Assembly (NCBI GenBank): GCA_000310025.1
Contig: FN649728.1
Location: 636,648 to 700,647 of the forward strand
Direction of reading: 5' to 3'
From: Ectocarpus siliculosus
Lineage: Eukaryota; Sar; Phaeophyceae; Ectocarpales; Ectocarpaceae
Length of the DNA stretch: 64,000 nucleotides
Of this stretch, positions 11,259 through 25,200 are shown one piece after another. Each line of letters opens with the position of its first letter. The stretch's first letter is position 1. A program made the position numbers and the translations under genes. Below the pieces are notes generated by a model, which was given only the letters and a program-made list of their open reading frames with translations, was not told the origin of the DNA and did not search any database.

Positions 11259-14200
11259 GCTGCTAAGTTGGTGTTGTGCCTTCGTCATCGTCGTCATTGG
11301 TGCTCTCAATGTTCAGGGCATGAATGATACATCCCACGTTCTCCGTGCATCTACAGAAACCTCTGAACCCCGATCGGGAAACGAGAAGATATCCATACTG
11401 ATGTACCTGCCGCAAAACGAAGTGCTCATGGTGATCCTGAAAATTCGTACGTCCGTGCAAATATTGGACAGCCTTCGCCTGTGCTCGATGGCATCGGTGC
11501 TTTTCGACTTGAAAAAGTTGCATTGTAGCTTTGGGATACCTGGTTCAGAAGAGTTGCCCCCACACGACCCAGGCGCACGCAGCATGTCCAGAGAGCCTAA
11601 CAACAAACCACCGCTAAGATATGAACAGGCAGAAAATAATTGCCCCGTTCTCCGATACTACACAGGCGGTTCCGAGCCAACTCCATCTACACCAATGTGG
11701 CCGACGTGCTGGTGTCGATCAACCCGTACACGGATATCCCTGGTCTCTACGATATCCCCATGCCGGTACGTTGGTGACAGTCTCGCCCCCCGACGAGGGC
11801 TAAGCGCATCGGCACCCCATGCGATCGCGTCGATGGGCCTTGTTGTTGTTTCTATTGCCGTCAATTGGTGTCTGTTTGGGATATGGAACTCACGTATTCG
11901 TGTCATCATCAGCGCTCTTCGTGTAGTTACAATAGTTGTTGGTGTCGCTTAGGTTGTTCTTGTTGTAGTTTCTGCCGGGACACTGGCGAAAAAACACTGC
12001 GGGACAAAAGCTCCGTGGCTGTTTTAGCATCCGTGCGTGCCAAGAGGGGCTGCTCCTTTCCGTCCCCGTTTTCCCTTTGCCAACAATGCCGGCCGCCGCC
12101 GCCGCTGCTTCTCCCACCCCACGGGTAGAAAAAACGAATGCGCGAACACCAGCTCTGCGTGACCCCTCCCCCCCCCCCCGATAGGTGGTTAAGGCCGCAC
12201 CAGGGGTGCTGCCAGGTCTGAACGTGAGCGTCCGCGGGCCGTCCGCCGGCGGTAGAGTGGCCGAGCGGAGCGCGGCCTTGATGCGAGAGTTTAAGGAAGG
12301 GCAGGACGACCGTCATCGGAACAAGAGAGGCAACGGGAAGAGAGCCAAAGAGCCGGACGCAAAGTCCAAGCTGACGGCCCTGAAGAGCATGCTTGGAAAG
12401 CCGCACGTGTATGGCGTGGCGGATAGGGCGTTCAAGTGAGTTCCAAACGTTGGGGAGGGGGGCGAAAGCAACACTGGCATGCTGTTGGATGTACAAGAGT
12501 CTGTAGGAAGAAGTCCACAGAACGAAAAGTATTTCCCAGATCGCCTTCGATACATAGAAGAACGTGGTGAGACATCGACGAACCGTAGCAGAACCTATGC
12601 CCGTCTTGGCTCAAACGGGAGGGGAGGGCAACACGACGACGCCAAGTGCTCCATCTTCAACACGAGCATTTGACTCGAAAGCCCCAGCTAACACTCGCTA
12701 CCTCTTCACCGCGTCAACTCGATAGACGTTTTGTCCTCCGGATACAAATAATTACACTCCCGAAAACACAACCTCGCCCTTTCACCTCATCATACCCCCT
12801 CAATCCCTCCTACACCTAAGATTGCATCCAACAGAAGGGGCGTAGATGGTCGAAAAACGACCAGCCTTTGCACAGACAACGCTTTTGTTCAAATCCGCAG
12901 GCCACCCGCACGTTTGCCGCGGACCAAACGCCTACCCCCTGGGCCCGAACCTCATTATGATACCCCCGTGATGCGCGCACCCGTGAACCTCATGATATTA
13001 CCCCCATGAATCCCGCACCCTGGATTCCCGCACCGTTCAATCCTCAGGTACATGTCCGAAACCAAGGGAAGGGAAGTGGACGGGCGCGTCCGTCGCCGCA
13101 ACCAGTCCATCCTCATCACCGGGGAGTCGGGCGCGGGGAAGACAGAGGCCTCCAAGCACGTCATGAGGTTTCTCATCACCGCAAGCCGGGCGTTGGCGGG
13201 GACGGCGCCTGCCCCTCCCCGCGCCCAGGGCTACGCCGTGGCTGGAACTCCGGTAGCCGGCACTCCTAAGGCGTACGGCGTAGCAGGTACTCCGACGGGC
13301 GGCCGGAGCGCTCCAGGTGACGCTTGTTGCGGGACGGGGGAGGGAGGGTTTCCTTATTCGACCCTATGGCGCTGGTGGTAGAGATGCGATGTTGATTGCT
13401 TGCTGTCGCTCAGAGGAGAGACGGCGTATGGTGCTGATGGCGAGAATGATGTGGCCAGGGCTAGCCGCGTTTTTGGAGTTCATGAGAAGTTGAGGGCGAT
13501 TGCAGTTGTGGGCTTGTCGCTTTGTCCTTCCGGGCTTTCGGCCCCGCACGATGCGCAAGCTTCCAGTGCACTGTCCAGGGGGAGAACGCATAAGCGTTGT
13601 CACTGGAAATATGCTCGCACGATAAGCCGTGTTTCACGATCAAGAGAACCAACACAAGTTTTATCACCACCCACCCAAGCCCTTCCGCATCTAAACTGCT
13701 GTTCGATTAACACAGGCACGCGGTCCCGGTGCTGTTGGTGTTTGACATATTCTTGTCCTCGTTGTCTCGGCGTCGAAGGGTTCTGGAGGTCTCCCGCTGT
13801 GGCTACCACGGCAGCCGGAGCGGCGAAGCACATGGAGGACGTGCTGCTCAGGAGCAACACCGTGCTGGAGGCCTTCGGCAACGCCAAGACCGTGAGGAAC
13901 GACAACTCCAGCCGATTCGGTGAGGGGCAAGCAAGCTTGCCAAGTCGCCGCTGTGCATGTTCGTCGTCCACCAAGATCATAACATTCCTTGCATCGAGGA
14001 CTGCACATGGTGGTGTTGTAGTGCACACCAGCTCTCTCTCTCTCTCTCTCTCTTCGAGTCCAGCACACGGCGGAGCTGACAAACTCAAAGCCTGGTGTAG
14101 TAAATGGCCTCGAGCGATGGCACCTTCCGGGCCACTCTAAATTCGCACCTTCATACGCTGCGTAACCAACACCTCGCAACAATCGTGCCGAGCAGGCAAG

Positions 14201-17200
14201 TACATTAAGCTGCAGTACGACCACGACTTCCGTCTCGTGGGGGCGAGGACCGAGCACTTCCTGCTGGAAAAGTCCAGGCTCGTGCACCTCGAAGAGAGCG
14301 AGCGAAGCTACCATATCCTCTACCAGGTATCTACGTAAACCTCATCCCCCCCCCCCCCCTCATATCTCTCGGCGCTTCGCGTATGGTGATGTGCTAGCCT
14401 GGTCCGGTGAAAACCCGGCGTGTTCCGTCTCGGCTTTCGTAGGGATGCGAGGCCAATGGCCAAACCACTACGGCATGCACGGCTATGAGTACACCCGTAA
14501 CCTCGCACGAACAAGGCGGGCGATCGAAAACCTTTCCCGGGTAGAAACGCCGTCCTGTTGCTAGAGAGCAAGCAGAAGAGATCATGCACGGAGGCCAAAG
14601 TTTGTGTGTCGAAACGTGCCTTGGGGGAAGGCCTAGGCCCCTAGCACTCGAGGCGTCGGGGGGCGCATCGCATTCATTTGTTGCAAACCTCGTGAAAGAC
14701 GTGGAACAGAGGTGTTTGAACCTCTGCCCCTTCCTCCCCCCTGCACGCCTTCTGCAATTATCGCAGGTGGCAAAGGCCTTGCCGATGGCGGACAAGGAAG
14801 CTTTTCATCTCCAAGGCGGTGCGGAGTGCTTTTCCCTCCTGACCCAGGGGAACCGTCTCGTGGCCTCGGTGAGAGGTTGAAAGAATGCACGTGTAGCAGT
14901 GGTTCCCGAAAACCAACAGCAGACCCGGGCCAAATACGTGTACGATTGTGTCAGCTTGCGATCCGTTCAGGACCACGTAAAACAATAGTTCAGGTGGTGG
15001 ATAGTTGTCGCGGACCACTTGCTGTGAAGCCTTTCCTTTATGGGCCTTGCCTGAAAAAAAAGTGTCCCGAAGCGACGACGCCACGGCCACCGCCCAACGT
15101 CGCCCCCTCGCCACGCACGCAACATTCTGCTGCGAGGCGCACAGCAGTCTCAGACAGGAATTTGTTCAATGACAACACAACATTTGAGAGCCTTTTGAAT
15201 GGAACTCTCCTGCCCTGGGGGGTTGTTGGCGCGACACATCGGCAGTGCCGAGTGCACTGGCCGAAGAGGAGCAACCGTGCTTCGCCTGTACAGTATTTCC
15301 AGACAAGGTGACGGTGCAACAGAGCAAGATTGTTGCATCCTGCTCTTATGAACCTAAGACGTGTGGACAACGACCACAACCATTGCGGCATCTCTTGCAT
15401 AGGTTGCGATTGCAAGGAAACTTTTGTGCGTAGCAACTGTGTTGCGCGCTCGTTGCAAATTTTCTACCTGTTGGAGCGATGGGTTTTGTGTGATCCGTTG
15501 TTTTTTCTTGCGGTCGTTAGGACGATGTGGATGACCACGAGGAGTTCCATGCCGTGGACAAGGCGTTATCCTCGCTCGACTTTACCGCCAACGACAAGAC
15601 AGATATGTGGCGGCTGCTCGCGGCTATCTTGCACAGCGGCGAAGTCAGGTACTGGTGACATACGCTTTGACCGTTGCAACGAAGGCGGCTGCAGGCTGCT
15701 TTGTCGTGAACCGCACCCCCAAGTCTCTCCAAATTGAACGTTTCTGCCGCAGCAGCAACCTTGAGCTTACGGGTTGCTACCGACGTATAAGACTGAGGCA
15801 ATATCGTGCTACTGTCGTGAAAATCAAGGTTAGGCTTTGGTTGCGATTGCTGGCGACAGGGTTGGCGTCAAATCCCCTCAAGAACGATACCACCTTTGGA
15901 TCAAAAATCAGCGTTCCCCGATTATGAATCCGTGTTTGCGTCCAACAGTCGCGAAGATATTCACGCTTGGTTGTCGTGATCTCGCCGCATTCTCTGTATT
16001 CCGTTGAAGTTTCGAGGACGTCTCCGGCAAGGAGCAGTGCCGCATCTCCAAAGTCGGGCGCTGTACGAGCATATCCCCGGCCAACCTGGCGGCCCTTTGG
16101 GGAGTGGACGAGGAGGTGTTCGAGGAAGGCGTGATGAGGAGGACGGTAACCGCCGGAGGAACCAGCGCATCCGTCGCGCTTAACGCTGCTCAGGTGCGTA
16201 CTTCATTGGTCGCATGTCTCTTTCAGAACGATATTGTGATGCTCCTCTTCTTCACGATGCACTGGAAGGATATCGTTTCGGTATCGTCCACTACTTTTCG
16301 TGGTCTTACGTCTAGGGTACCTAGATCCCGAGTCCGAAACCCAAATGAACCGGGGGTCAGACTGCTCCAGAGCACGTTGTCGCTCTCCTCGGACAAGCTG
16401 CGACCACGGCTAAGAAGGTGCCAAAGCTCTCCCCCTCGCCAACACGATGTTCGTGTCTATCCCCTAGGCGAAAGAGAATCTTCTCGCCTTGCTGAAGCAC
16501 ATGTACCGCCAGCTATTCGCTTGGATCAACTGGAAGATCAACGTGGTCTTTGACGCCCCGAAGAAAGCGGTGGGCGAAGCAGGGGCTGGGGCCAAGAGGA
16601 CGTTCATCGGCATCCTCGATATTTTCGGTGAGGCTAGGAGGTACTGCTGCCGCCATTTGTTGCTTATGTTAAATATGGATTGTTGCAAGAGAGAAGCTCT
16701 GTACAAGTACAGACTACTGTCGACGGACAGCCCCAGATAAATGACATGTGTACCACGCTAATAGATTTATGGCACCAGGATACCCACTAGAATGGTTTCA
16801 ATGACCACCCCATGCTAGGAGTTCAGAACGGCTCTTTTCGATCCCTTGTGGCATCTGAAACCGACGCTGAATATGCTAGTGCGCTTGTCCTGTACAACAG
16901 GTTTCGAGATCATGGCGACGAACAGCTTCGAGCAGCTGTGCATCAACTTCGCCAACGAGGTCTTGCAGCGGCAGTTCAACCACCACATCTTCGTGCTGGA
17001 GCAGGCAAGAAAACACGGTTAGATTGTGCACAGCTTGTCGCCGGGTTACCACGCGATGATCTAGAGCAGGAGTCATCCCCGCGTATGTATCAGCAACAAT
17101 GGCAGTGGATCTGCATCAAGACGTATTCATCACAAGACACAGATTTCGCAGAAAGTCGCCTGAATAGTCTTGAAAGCCGCCAGGGTTCTTGTTCGTGCCT

Positions 17201-19227
17201 TCGAATTGTATTTTACCCTTCTGTCCCCATTAACACCATTGCTGTGTGTGCATTCACGACTGTTTCCAGGAAGAATACGGTGAGGAGGGTCTGGATGTGG
17301 GGTCAATCCCTTTCCGCGACAACCAGAAAATCATTGACCTCATCGCCAAGAGGCCGGCGGGTCTCATGCCGATCCTCGAAGACCAGGCAAGATGCTCCTT
17401 GTGTGTGGCTGAGATTGATACAGCAGCGCGCCCGTCCGTACCTGCACCTGTGTGTGTAGTTGTCCAATAATTTCTCGTGGCGGAAGGTTCTGCCATACCC
17501 TGACGGAGGTGCAGCTACCCGTTCAACGGTTTCAGATATACGTGCGTCTGCATGTTTGGTGCTTCTTGGGTGCCGCCGATGTACCTATCTCACGCGGCCT
17601 ACCAAACACCGGCGATAACAACAGCAGTTTTTATCTGGTACGGATGCACGCTCCCAGCCGTGCACGACTCTGTTTTTACATACAAGTACAATGCTTGCAC
17701 GACTACCAACGAAGTTAGACATCAGTCCAGTTGCAACACCATCACTGCCCACTGCCACCAACAGGCCTTGACCGGGAGAAAGGCGGCGTCGATTACATCC
17801 TCCTTCACCGACAAGAACCTGCTGGACCTCTTCCACCAGCAGCACCACAGAAAGGCCCCCCACCCGTGCTACAGAAAACCTCGCTTCGACGGACCGGAGT
17901 TCGTCATCATGCACTACGCAGGAAACGTGAGAGCCGAGACGGTTCGGTAAATTTGGTGTAGTTCTGATCGCCATGGAGGTTGTTTTCGGTGAAGGGATAA
18001 TTCTGCCTCCATACATTGTGCTTTTTTCACTTTGACGGGAGAGAGAAGAGCAACCACGCTCAAGAAACGTCGCCCGAACGCGCTCCATTGGAATGCGTAG
18101 TTGCGGCAAGTTACACTCGGGCATGGGTCACTGTTGCACAGCAGCCTTTTTGATCCCAGCTTGTCGTCTTTCGTGCGAGAGCGACTCCAAAATGCCACAC
18201 GTATGAAATGACACCTGCACGCGGAATGGGAGTACATGAGCAACGTAAAAATGCTAAACTTGTCGCCCCGACTTGGTGACGCCTGGGTTGGACGGGGCTA
18301 CCCAAGACAGATCCGCCCGGAGATGATTTTGAGCGTAGGCACACCTACCTTCACGAAACTCAGTTCTTTCTTGTACGCTCCCACCATGACTTGGATATGT
18401 CCGCCATATTCTTGTCCAGGTGACATACACCGCGACGGGTTTCCTCGAGAAAAACAACGACACCCTGCAGGAGGATCTGAGGGGGCTGCTCCTTTCCAGC
18501 CGAATCCCCTTCCTCCGACAGGTAGATGCCCCTCCTATCAGCGTTTTGCACATCACCAGAATTACCATCACCAGCCTACGTCATGTCCTCTGGCCACCCC
18601 TGGTAGGGCCAGAACCAAACGGATTTTGTTCCCTGTGTGGGAGCCCCTATGACCTTGTCTCGGCATAGAATAAGAACTGGTGCTGGTTGTTCAAATGAGA
18701 ATAGAGTGTTTGCCATATCTTGTCAAAACACGTGCAACCGTGTCGACCCTTGGGGAAGAATACTCGACTACAGACATGGTGATGGTGCTGGTAGCTCGCC
18801 TCAAAACTGTACTTGCAGCCGCGTCGCGGTATGTCTAATTGAACGAAACAATGATACCTCGCCGCAATAGTAGTACTCCGTGGCAAGGGCGGAATGCTTC
18901 AGTCAAGCCCGTTCCGGTATCAAGCACCAGTTCGTCTCCAACCCCCCCGTTTTTGCTATCGTCTTCCTGATGTTGCTGAGAAGCTTATCCTTGGCGAGAA
19001 CGGCGTGTTTAACAAGGCTCAGGGCACCAGCACCGCCGACGAAGACCACGCCAACGACAACGACCCGATCACGTCCAACACCCCCGCCCACGGCGGCGTG
19101 TCCAACGGCCCCAACGGCAAGGTGAACACTGGCCAACGCTTGCACGGTCGCCAGACGCCTGGCGTTGGAGATCGCTCTGTCCCCTTTGCTAACTCCACGG
19201 CTGTCTCAAAGAGGGCCATGTTCGCGT

Positions 19228-19259
<32 letters not shown>

Positions 19260-22200
19260 TCCGGAGTCTTGCCTGCTGAAGAGGGCGGCGGCAGTGGTGG
19301 CGGGCGGAGGGGGGGGATGGGCAAGAAGGCGGCGTTTGCGAGGATTGCAGCCAAGTCCACCGTGTCGAACGCGTTCCGAAGGTGTGTGCAGTAGGTAGGG
19401 TAGACATCATTTCCAACTTACGACGGTGTAATCGCAGGTGTCGATGCCAGCGAGTGGGGAGTTTCCTTGGTCCTTTGAAGAGTTCAACGTGTCATGTCAT
19501 GTCACCAAAAAATATTTTTTCTCAGGTGCAATGTTGAGCGCCTGGAATCACGACCGTCTACCTACCACGCCTTTTTTTCAAGCACCTCGATTGGTAACAT
19601 TCAGGTGCGAACCAATTCTTCAGCAGTGAGTGAGCCGCTCTGGTAGTCTACCTCCCCACCACTGACTGTGTTGTCGTGTGTTTTCGTTCGGTCCAACAAT
19701 GTTCACGGCGTTCTTTCAACAATTTTTGTCAGCCAACTGGACGACCTCGTCGCCCAGTTAAGGGAGACAGAACCGCACTACATCAAGTGCATCAAGCCCA
19801 ACTCCGACAAAGCCCCGGGGGGTTGGACGAGTTCCCTCGTCATCGAGCAGCTCCGATACTCAGGGGTCCTTGAGGTGAGCTCCTCGCGTTAATCTGAACG
19901 CTGCGGCTCTTGCTTGGAGCGATTAAGATTTACCTCAGGATCGAGGTAATCATCTGACTGTGTGCATCGTTCTCTTCCAAGTACCAACAGGTCACAGTAG
20001 ATTCGAGATCGGGTTTTGTTTTCCAAAACGCGTCAAGTTCGGGAAAGGGCGTAAGGAGACCGCGCCTGGCGCGCCTTGCGGCCGGCAAACCGGTTGATCC
20101 CTGCCGGTAGAACACCTCCCACTATTTCCTTCTGTGTGCGGTTTAGCCCATGAGGACCTGCCTTCTTGCGTCTCCCCACCGGGTACGCCTACGACAAGCA
20201 AACGAAAGAGTGGCAACAACGCCCCGGCCTCCCGCTCGCACAACGCCTTGACAGGTCGTCCGCATTCGTCGGGAGGCTTTCCCTATGAGGGTCACCTACA
20301 AGCAGTTCTACCGCCGCTTCGGAACCCTCCTGGTCTCCAAGGACATGCCTACCGCCGATGACGTCACTTCCGCGAAGGTAGGGCACGTGCCTGCCGACTT
20401 CTTGTGTTGGCCCATCCTCTTTCTGCCGTAGTTCCCCACCTCCGCCTGGGTTCAAGTAGTGTCAAGCGGTCTCTTCTATCCCAGACGCGCAACCGCGGGT
20501 CGGTTCGATGGACGCGCAATACTCCGTCGTATTCGGTGGCACATACTTTATTGTACATAGCAACCGATATCAAATCAGTAAACTAGTCCGCGAAATCGAA
20601 TCATTGGACCAGTCAGCGCTGACGCTGCTGCTAGACACAAAAGTCGTGGGTTCGAGACCGTCGTAGCAGCCGCAGTTTGCGTGTAGGAGTAGAGCAAGCC
20701 GTTCTCCGTATGTTATCGTCTTGAAGCCGTTCGGTTGGCACCGACGACGCGCACGCAAACCGTAACGCGCAAGGGGGACAACAAACACTTGTCCCCGTCT
20801 GATAACCTGATGTACGGTGTGTCCGTGCTCGTGTCCGCTCTTCCAGGCCAGAGAAGTGGGTCTCGGCGTCTGTAAGGCAGTGTTCGGGGAGAAAGAGGCC
20901 GGCTCGTCTTTCCAGATGGGCAAGACCAAAGTATTCCTCAGGTAAAGTTTGGGGTCATCTGAGGTAAAACTGTACTTTTGTTTGATGTGAAGACAACGAC
21001 AACGACAACGACAACAAAATTGTTTCGTGGGTAACTTTGATGATGACCAATATTCTCCGGAAGAATTGACTCTTTCTATAGGCGAACTCCACCACATATG
21101 CATACCCTCATCGTCAGAGGCGACGAAAAGGAATCGTGATTCTCAACGTACGTGCGGAATCGATAGCTCAACGAACTGAGACAAGCAACAGAAGCGCGTC
21201 CCCACGCGTCCCCAAGCCCCACACGCGTGGCATTCTTGTGCTCTTTTGCCACTTGAGACGGCGAACGCCGGCATCAAGAACGATTTTCTCAGAATGGGCA
21301 CGGCAAGGCTGTCCTAACCAAGCCACATCGACAGTACTAAACTGCAGCCATGACAACATTGAGTACCCCCCGGGCGCACGTGCTCTCCGCTCCACCGACC
21401 GTATCTCGACAGGGACGACGGCCTAAAGCGCTTGAGGGCGGCGCTGAGGCTGCACTACTTCACCATCGCCAGCAAGATCCAGGCCCTGTGGAGGGGTTCG
21501 CTAGCAAGAGCGAAGATTGCGAGGCAGAGGGAAGCGGCCAAGAAGCTGCAGAAGCTTGCCCGGGGCAACATGGCCAGGAGGAGGTATTTTCGTGGTCCCC
21601 CGGCTGTCGAGGGACATAGTGACGTCATCATGTTGCAGGTGGTCGGTAGTCACAGGCTATCGTTGTCGCCGCCGCCGAGCTGCCAAAGTAGAGTCAAGGG
21701 TATGGTTGTCGAATGGAAAGTGGTTGGGGGGTCTGTGCTGTTGCAAGCCTGGAGGACGTCATGATCCAGGATTTTGTTTTCACCACATGCACAGAGGCCA
21801 TCGACAGAGAAGGAACGCCCAGTTCAAAGTAAGTGTTTACCAGTCTCGCCCAATGGCCCTGTCTGCGGAACATAGTTGTTCCGAAAGGTTTGGCCTAGAA
21901 AGCAAGCTTAAGAGAGGGTCCAGGTCCAAAGCAGCACACATCGTTCACCTGTCACCCGTTGCTCTTGTCGGCAAGGTCGCGCGCACACCGCTAGCCCCTG
22001 CTATTCGCTGTAGGCGTTTCGCTGTAGGCGATGCCCGTTGCCCGTGGGCAGCGTGCTTGCCACTTGTTCACAGGGGGGTGTTGCAAGCTCCTCGTGGCCC
22101 GTTCCTGCTGTTTCCGAGTATGTTTTGCCAATGTGTCAGTTCCCCCACGTAAGTTGTTGTCATCCGTTTTTTTCATTGCGAGTATTGGTGTCGCCATTGT

Positions 22201-25200
22201 CATTGGTCGTGTTGCCAGTGACCGTGATGCTGTCGTCATCGGTGTTTTCGTGCTGCCGGTGCTGCTGCTGCTGCGGCTGCTGCTGCTGTTGCTGCTGCTT
22301 AACGCGGACAGATACCGGGAAGCCCAGCGGGCGGCCAAGGCGATACAGGCATTGGCCAGGATGCAGCAGGCGAGAGCACTCGTCGCCCGGCAGCAGGTGT
22401 CGGTCGTGAAGATGCAAGCAACATGGCGAGGATGGAGACAGAGGGAATGGCGAAAGAGGTGGGAGGACCTCAGCCGGTGGGAAGGACAGAGGGAAGGGAC
22501 AGTCGTTACTAGTCTCCTCGAGTCTGGAGGCAGAGCAGTTGGGGGAACGGTGAAAGAGGTACAAACGGCAGTTGTGGAATGGATATTAAAGAGGCACGAA
22601 AGCGCGGTTTCTATATTGGGGTTGGCCGGGGAGCGTCCGTCGGGATGACCATTTTGACTGTAGTATTGGGAAGTGTCACGACGCTGTGCTGGAGGAGAGC
22701 TCTGCCTAGATCGAGAGAGAGAGAGAGAGGAGAGAGGTACGACATGTGTTTCGTAGCGCTGGATATGGTTGGGGGGGCGCGAAGAGTACAAAGAAAGGTA
22801 CACAGACGACAACAGCACATGTGGTCCCCCCCTTCCCATCACTCAAACGGTGCTGCTCACCCCGCTGATTGCAGGGAAGCTAACGCCACTCGTCTGCAAG
22901 CGGTGGCCAGGGGCTTCGTCACGAGGAAGAGGCGAGAGAGGATGGAGGCGGCCGCCACCCTCCAGGTCATGGTCTCCGCGATGGTTAGGGGGGTTCAGGC
23001 GCGGGGCCGTTGCCAAAAATACCGCAAGAGCATCGTGGCGTTGCAGGTTGGCGTAAACGGAAGCGACGGGCGGCCCCCTTGTCCTAGTCCTTGCCACTAC
23101 CACACCGCGTAGAACCGAGGCTGAGAGACTTGTAGGATGGCTCGCGGCATGATGATTTACCTTCCTCCCTTTGGGCCTGAGGCGACCGTTTAGTTGGCGT
23201 TATTCTTCTACTCTTTGCCGCCCCCGGTCATGGCAGTAGCAAGGGTTTCTCCAAGATCTGGGGGGCGGGGTGGAAACGAAGAAAAAATCGTACGGGAATA
23301 TTGTATTCCATGTCTCGAAGATCCTGGTGCGGATGGATCGTCTCGCTTTCGGCAGGGCACAAAACGTTGTTGGTGTTGGTATTTGCTGGTGTCCCGCTTT
23401 CGTTTCGCAACGACTTTCCCCGGGGGGTAGACGCCGCCTGTCCCAACACGAACGCCTTTTCACCGACAACAATGACGTCAATCGCGGACGGACAAGCTTA
23501 GAGGCGGAACACATATTTATTGCTGTCGTTGGCACGGAAAATTATCTGAGACGGGAGACAGTAGTAGACACGTCGGGTCTACCTCAGGCAGAAACTTGTC
23601 GCCCTGACGCGGGCGTAAGCTGAGTCTCTGAAGGCATACCGTCTCTGAAGTAACCCAGCTTCTTGTGGTCGTGTGTCGCAGGCAGCATGCAGAGCCAAGG
23701 CCGCCCGAAAGGAGGTAGCCATCCTAAGAAAGAGAAAGAGAGTGAGAGAAGAAACGGCCTCTACTCGCATCGCGGTAAGTGTTGCTTGTTGTGATTGTTT
23801 GGCGATTATTGCGCTTGATTTATGATCGACGTCTTTGTTATTGGCTGTGGTGATGATGACGTTGCATTTTTTCTGTTATTGTTGGTTACGTTTGTTGTCG
23901 CCTTTGATGGCTCTGGGTTGCTCATGGTGCTGCGTCTGGTGTTGAGTGGACCCACTTTCCCGACCTTCTGCGCAAGTCAAGCATCCCGTTCGTAACGTTG
24001 ACCTGTCCATTGAAACGAGAGCGAAAGGCAGGGAGAGCGAACGAAAAACGATAACCTCCCCTCCTTGCCTAGATTGACGCAGATTCACTGTCCGGGCTAT
24101 AGATACATCTGAGGACTTTTCCACGTGACCTCCATCCCGTGCCGTTAACCAACCTTTTTTTTTCCCCTCGCCCCTACCCGTATTCCATGTAAAGGCTGTC
24201 TGGCGCGGGAAGTCTGAACGTTTGTACGGGGCGCGACGGAGGGCGAAAGAGCGCCAGGTGTGGATAACGTGGATCTTCCTAAAATGTATCCGGGCGAAAC
24301 GGTTTGCCTTGCGGTTTCAAATCGGTTCAGAAGTGACATTGTGGGAGGTGGTTGCATGTGGAAACGGCCTTCGTATATCGGACGATTTCAAATCGTTTCA
24401 GAAGTGACGTTGTGGGCGGTGGTTGCATGTGGAAATGACCTACTCGAAATATCAAGTCCTTTTCTGGAGGACCTGGCGCGTATTCATTAAATTAAAGCCG
24501 CCAAGACGTAAATCGGGTGTTGTCGAGAGCGGTTACTTTTCGCGGTCATGTCTACAATACCAAACCTCTTGCAAAGAAAAGCAGCTTTGCTCGGTAGATG
24601 CGTACAAGCTCTGTATGCATAGGTGGCTAGAGTCCTTGCCCGCGCACTCTCGTGTCGCAGGGCCAACCGACAACGGGTCAGTAAAGATGTTGCCTGACGG
24701 TGTAGTCGCAAGGGTTGTCTGCCCCTGGTAAATTCAGACGTTTCGGAGTTTGAGATCCAAACAGAAGGATTTTCTTGTATCGAAGGGGGCGTCATCGACC
24801 TGTTGGACAACCTCCTGTTTGTGGCAGCTGGAGATTTTGCTATATGTACTACCAAGGGAAAGTAATACCGAAACACCCTTCGGTAGTCATATCGAAACAC
24901 CCTTCGGTCGTTGTGTACGCTAGAAAACGTTGGGTTACACGAGCAGATGCAGAAATGTCGCCGTAACCGCACCGGCGCGCTGCCAACGGTGTGTTGCTGC
25001 CAAACACGCGGTGATTGATACCTCACGTACAACCCTCAACCGCCTGTTCAACCGAACGCCATTCTGACGTCGTTCCCCGTCCGCTGCTGCTACATCAAGG
25101 CCCAAACCAGAGTGTGGGCCTTGCGGGAGGAGTACCTTCAGGAGGAGGCGATGGCTTGCCGGGCGCAAAGGAGCCTTCGGGCCTTCCTGAGGAACAGGCG

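Larger units (their letters stand above)
11115..20941 (+). other. myosin motor domain exons (about residues 115-1043)
   Basis: Exons 4 to 21 cover the head. Landmarks in order: [49 protein letters not shown], the ATP-binding GESGAGKT, switch I, switch II, the relay segment [20 protein letters not shown], the actin-interface helix [13 protein letters not shown], the SH-helix region [12 protein letters not shown] and the converter ending MGKTKVFLR. All catalytic loops are intact, so the motor should be active. Loop 2 (exon 18) is long and Gly-rich. Confidence 0.92.

Noticed and set aside
21799-21831. Possible 33-base mini-exon ([12 protein letters not shown]) between myosin exons 22 and 23
   Set aside because: Its borders look like AG and GTAAGT, but its end phase does not fit the next exon, while exon 22 joins exon 23 directly in phase with a continuous IQ motif.
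21991-22842. Minus-strand open frame of 283 codons
   Set aside because: Antisense of the myosin IQ exons and a GCT microsatellite; its His/Ser/Leu/Gln runs come from the repeat and the opposite strand.
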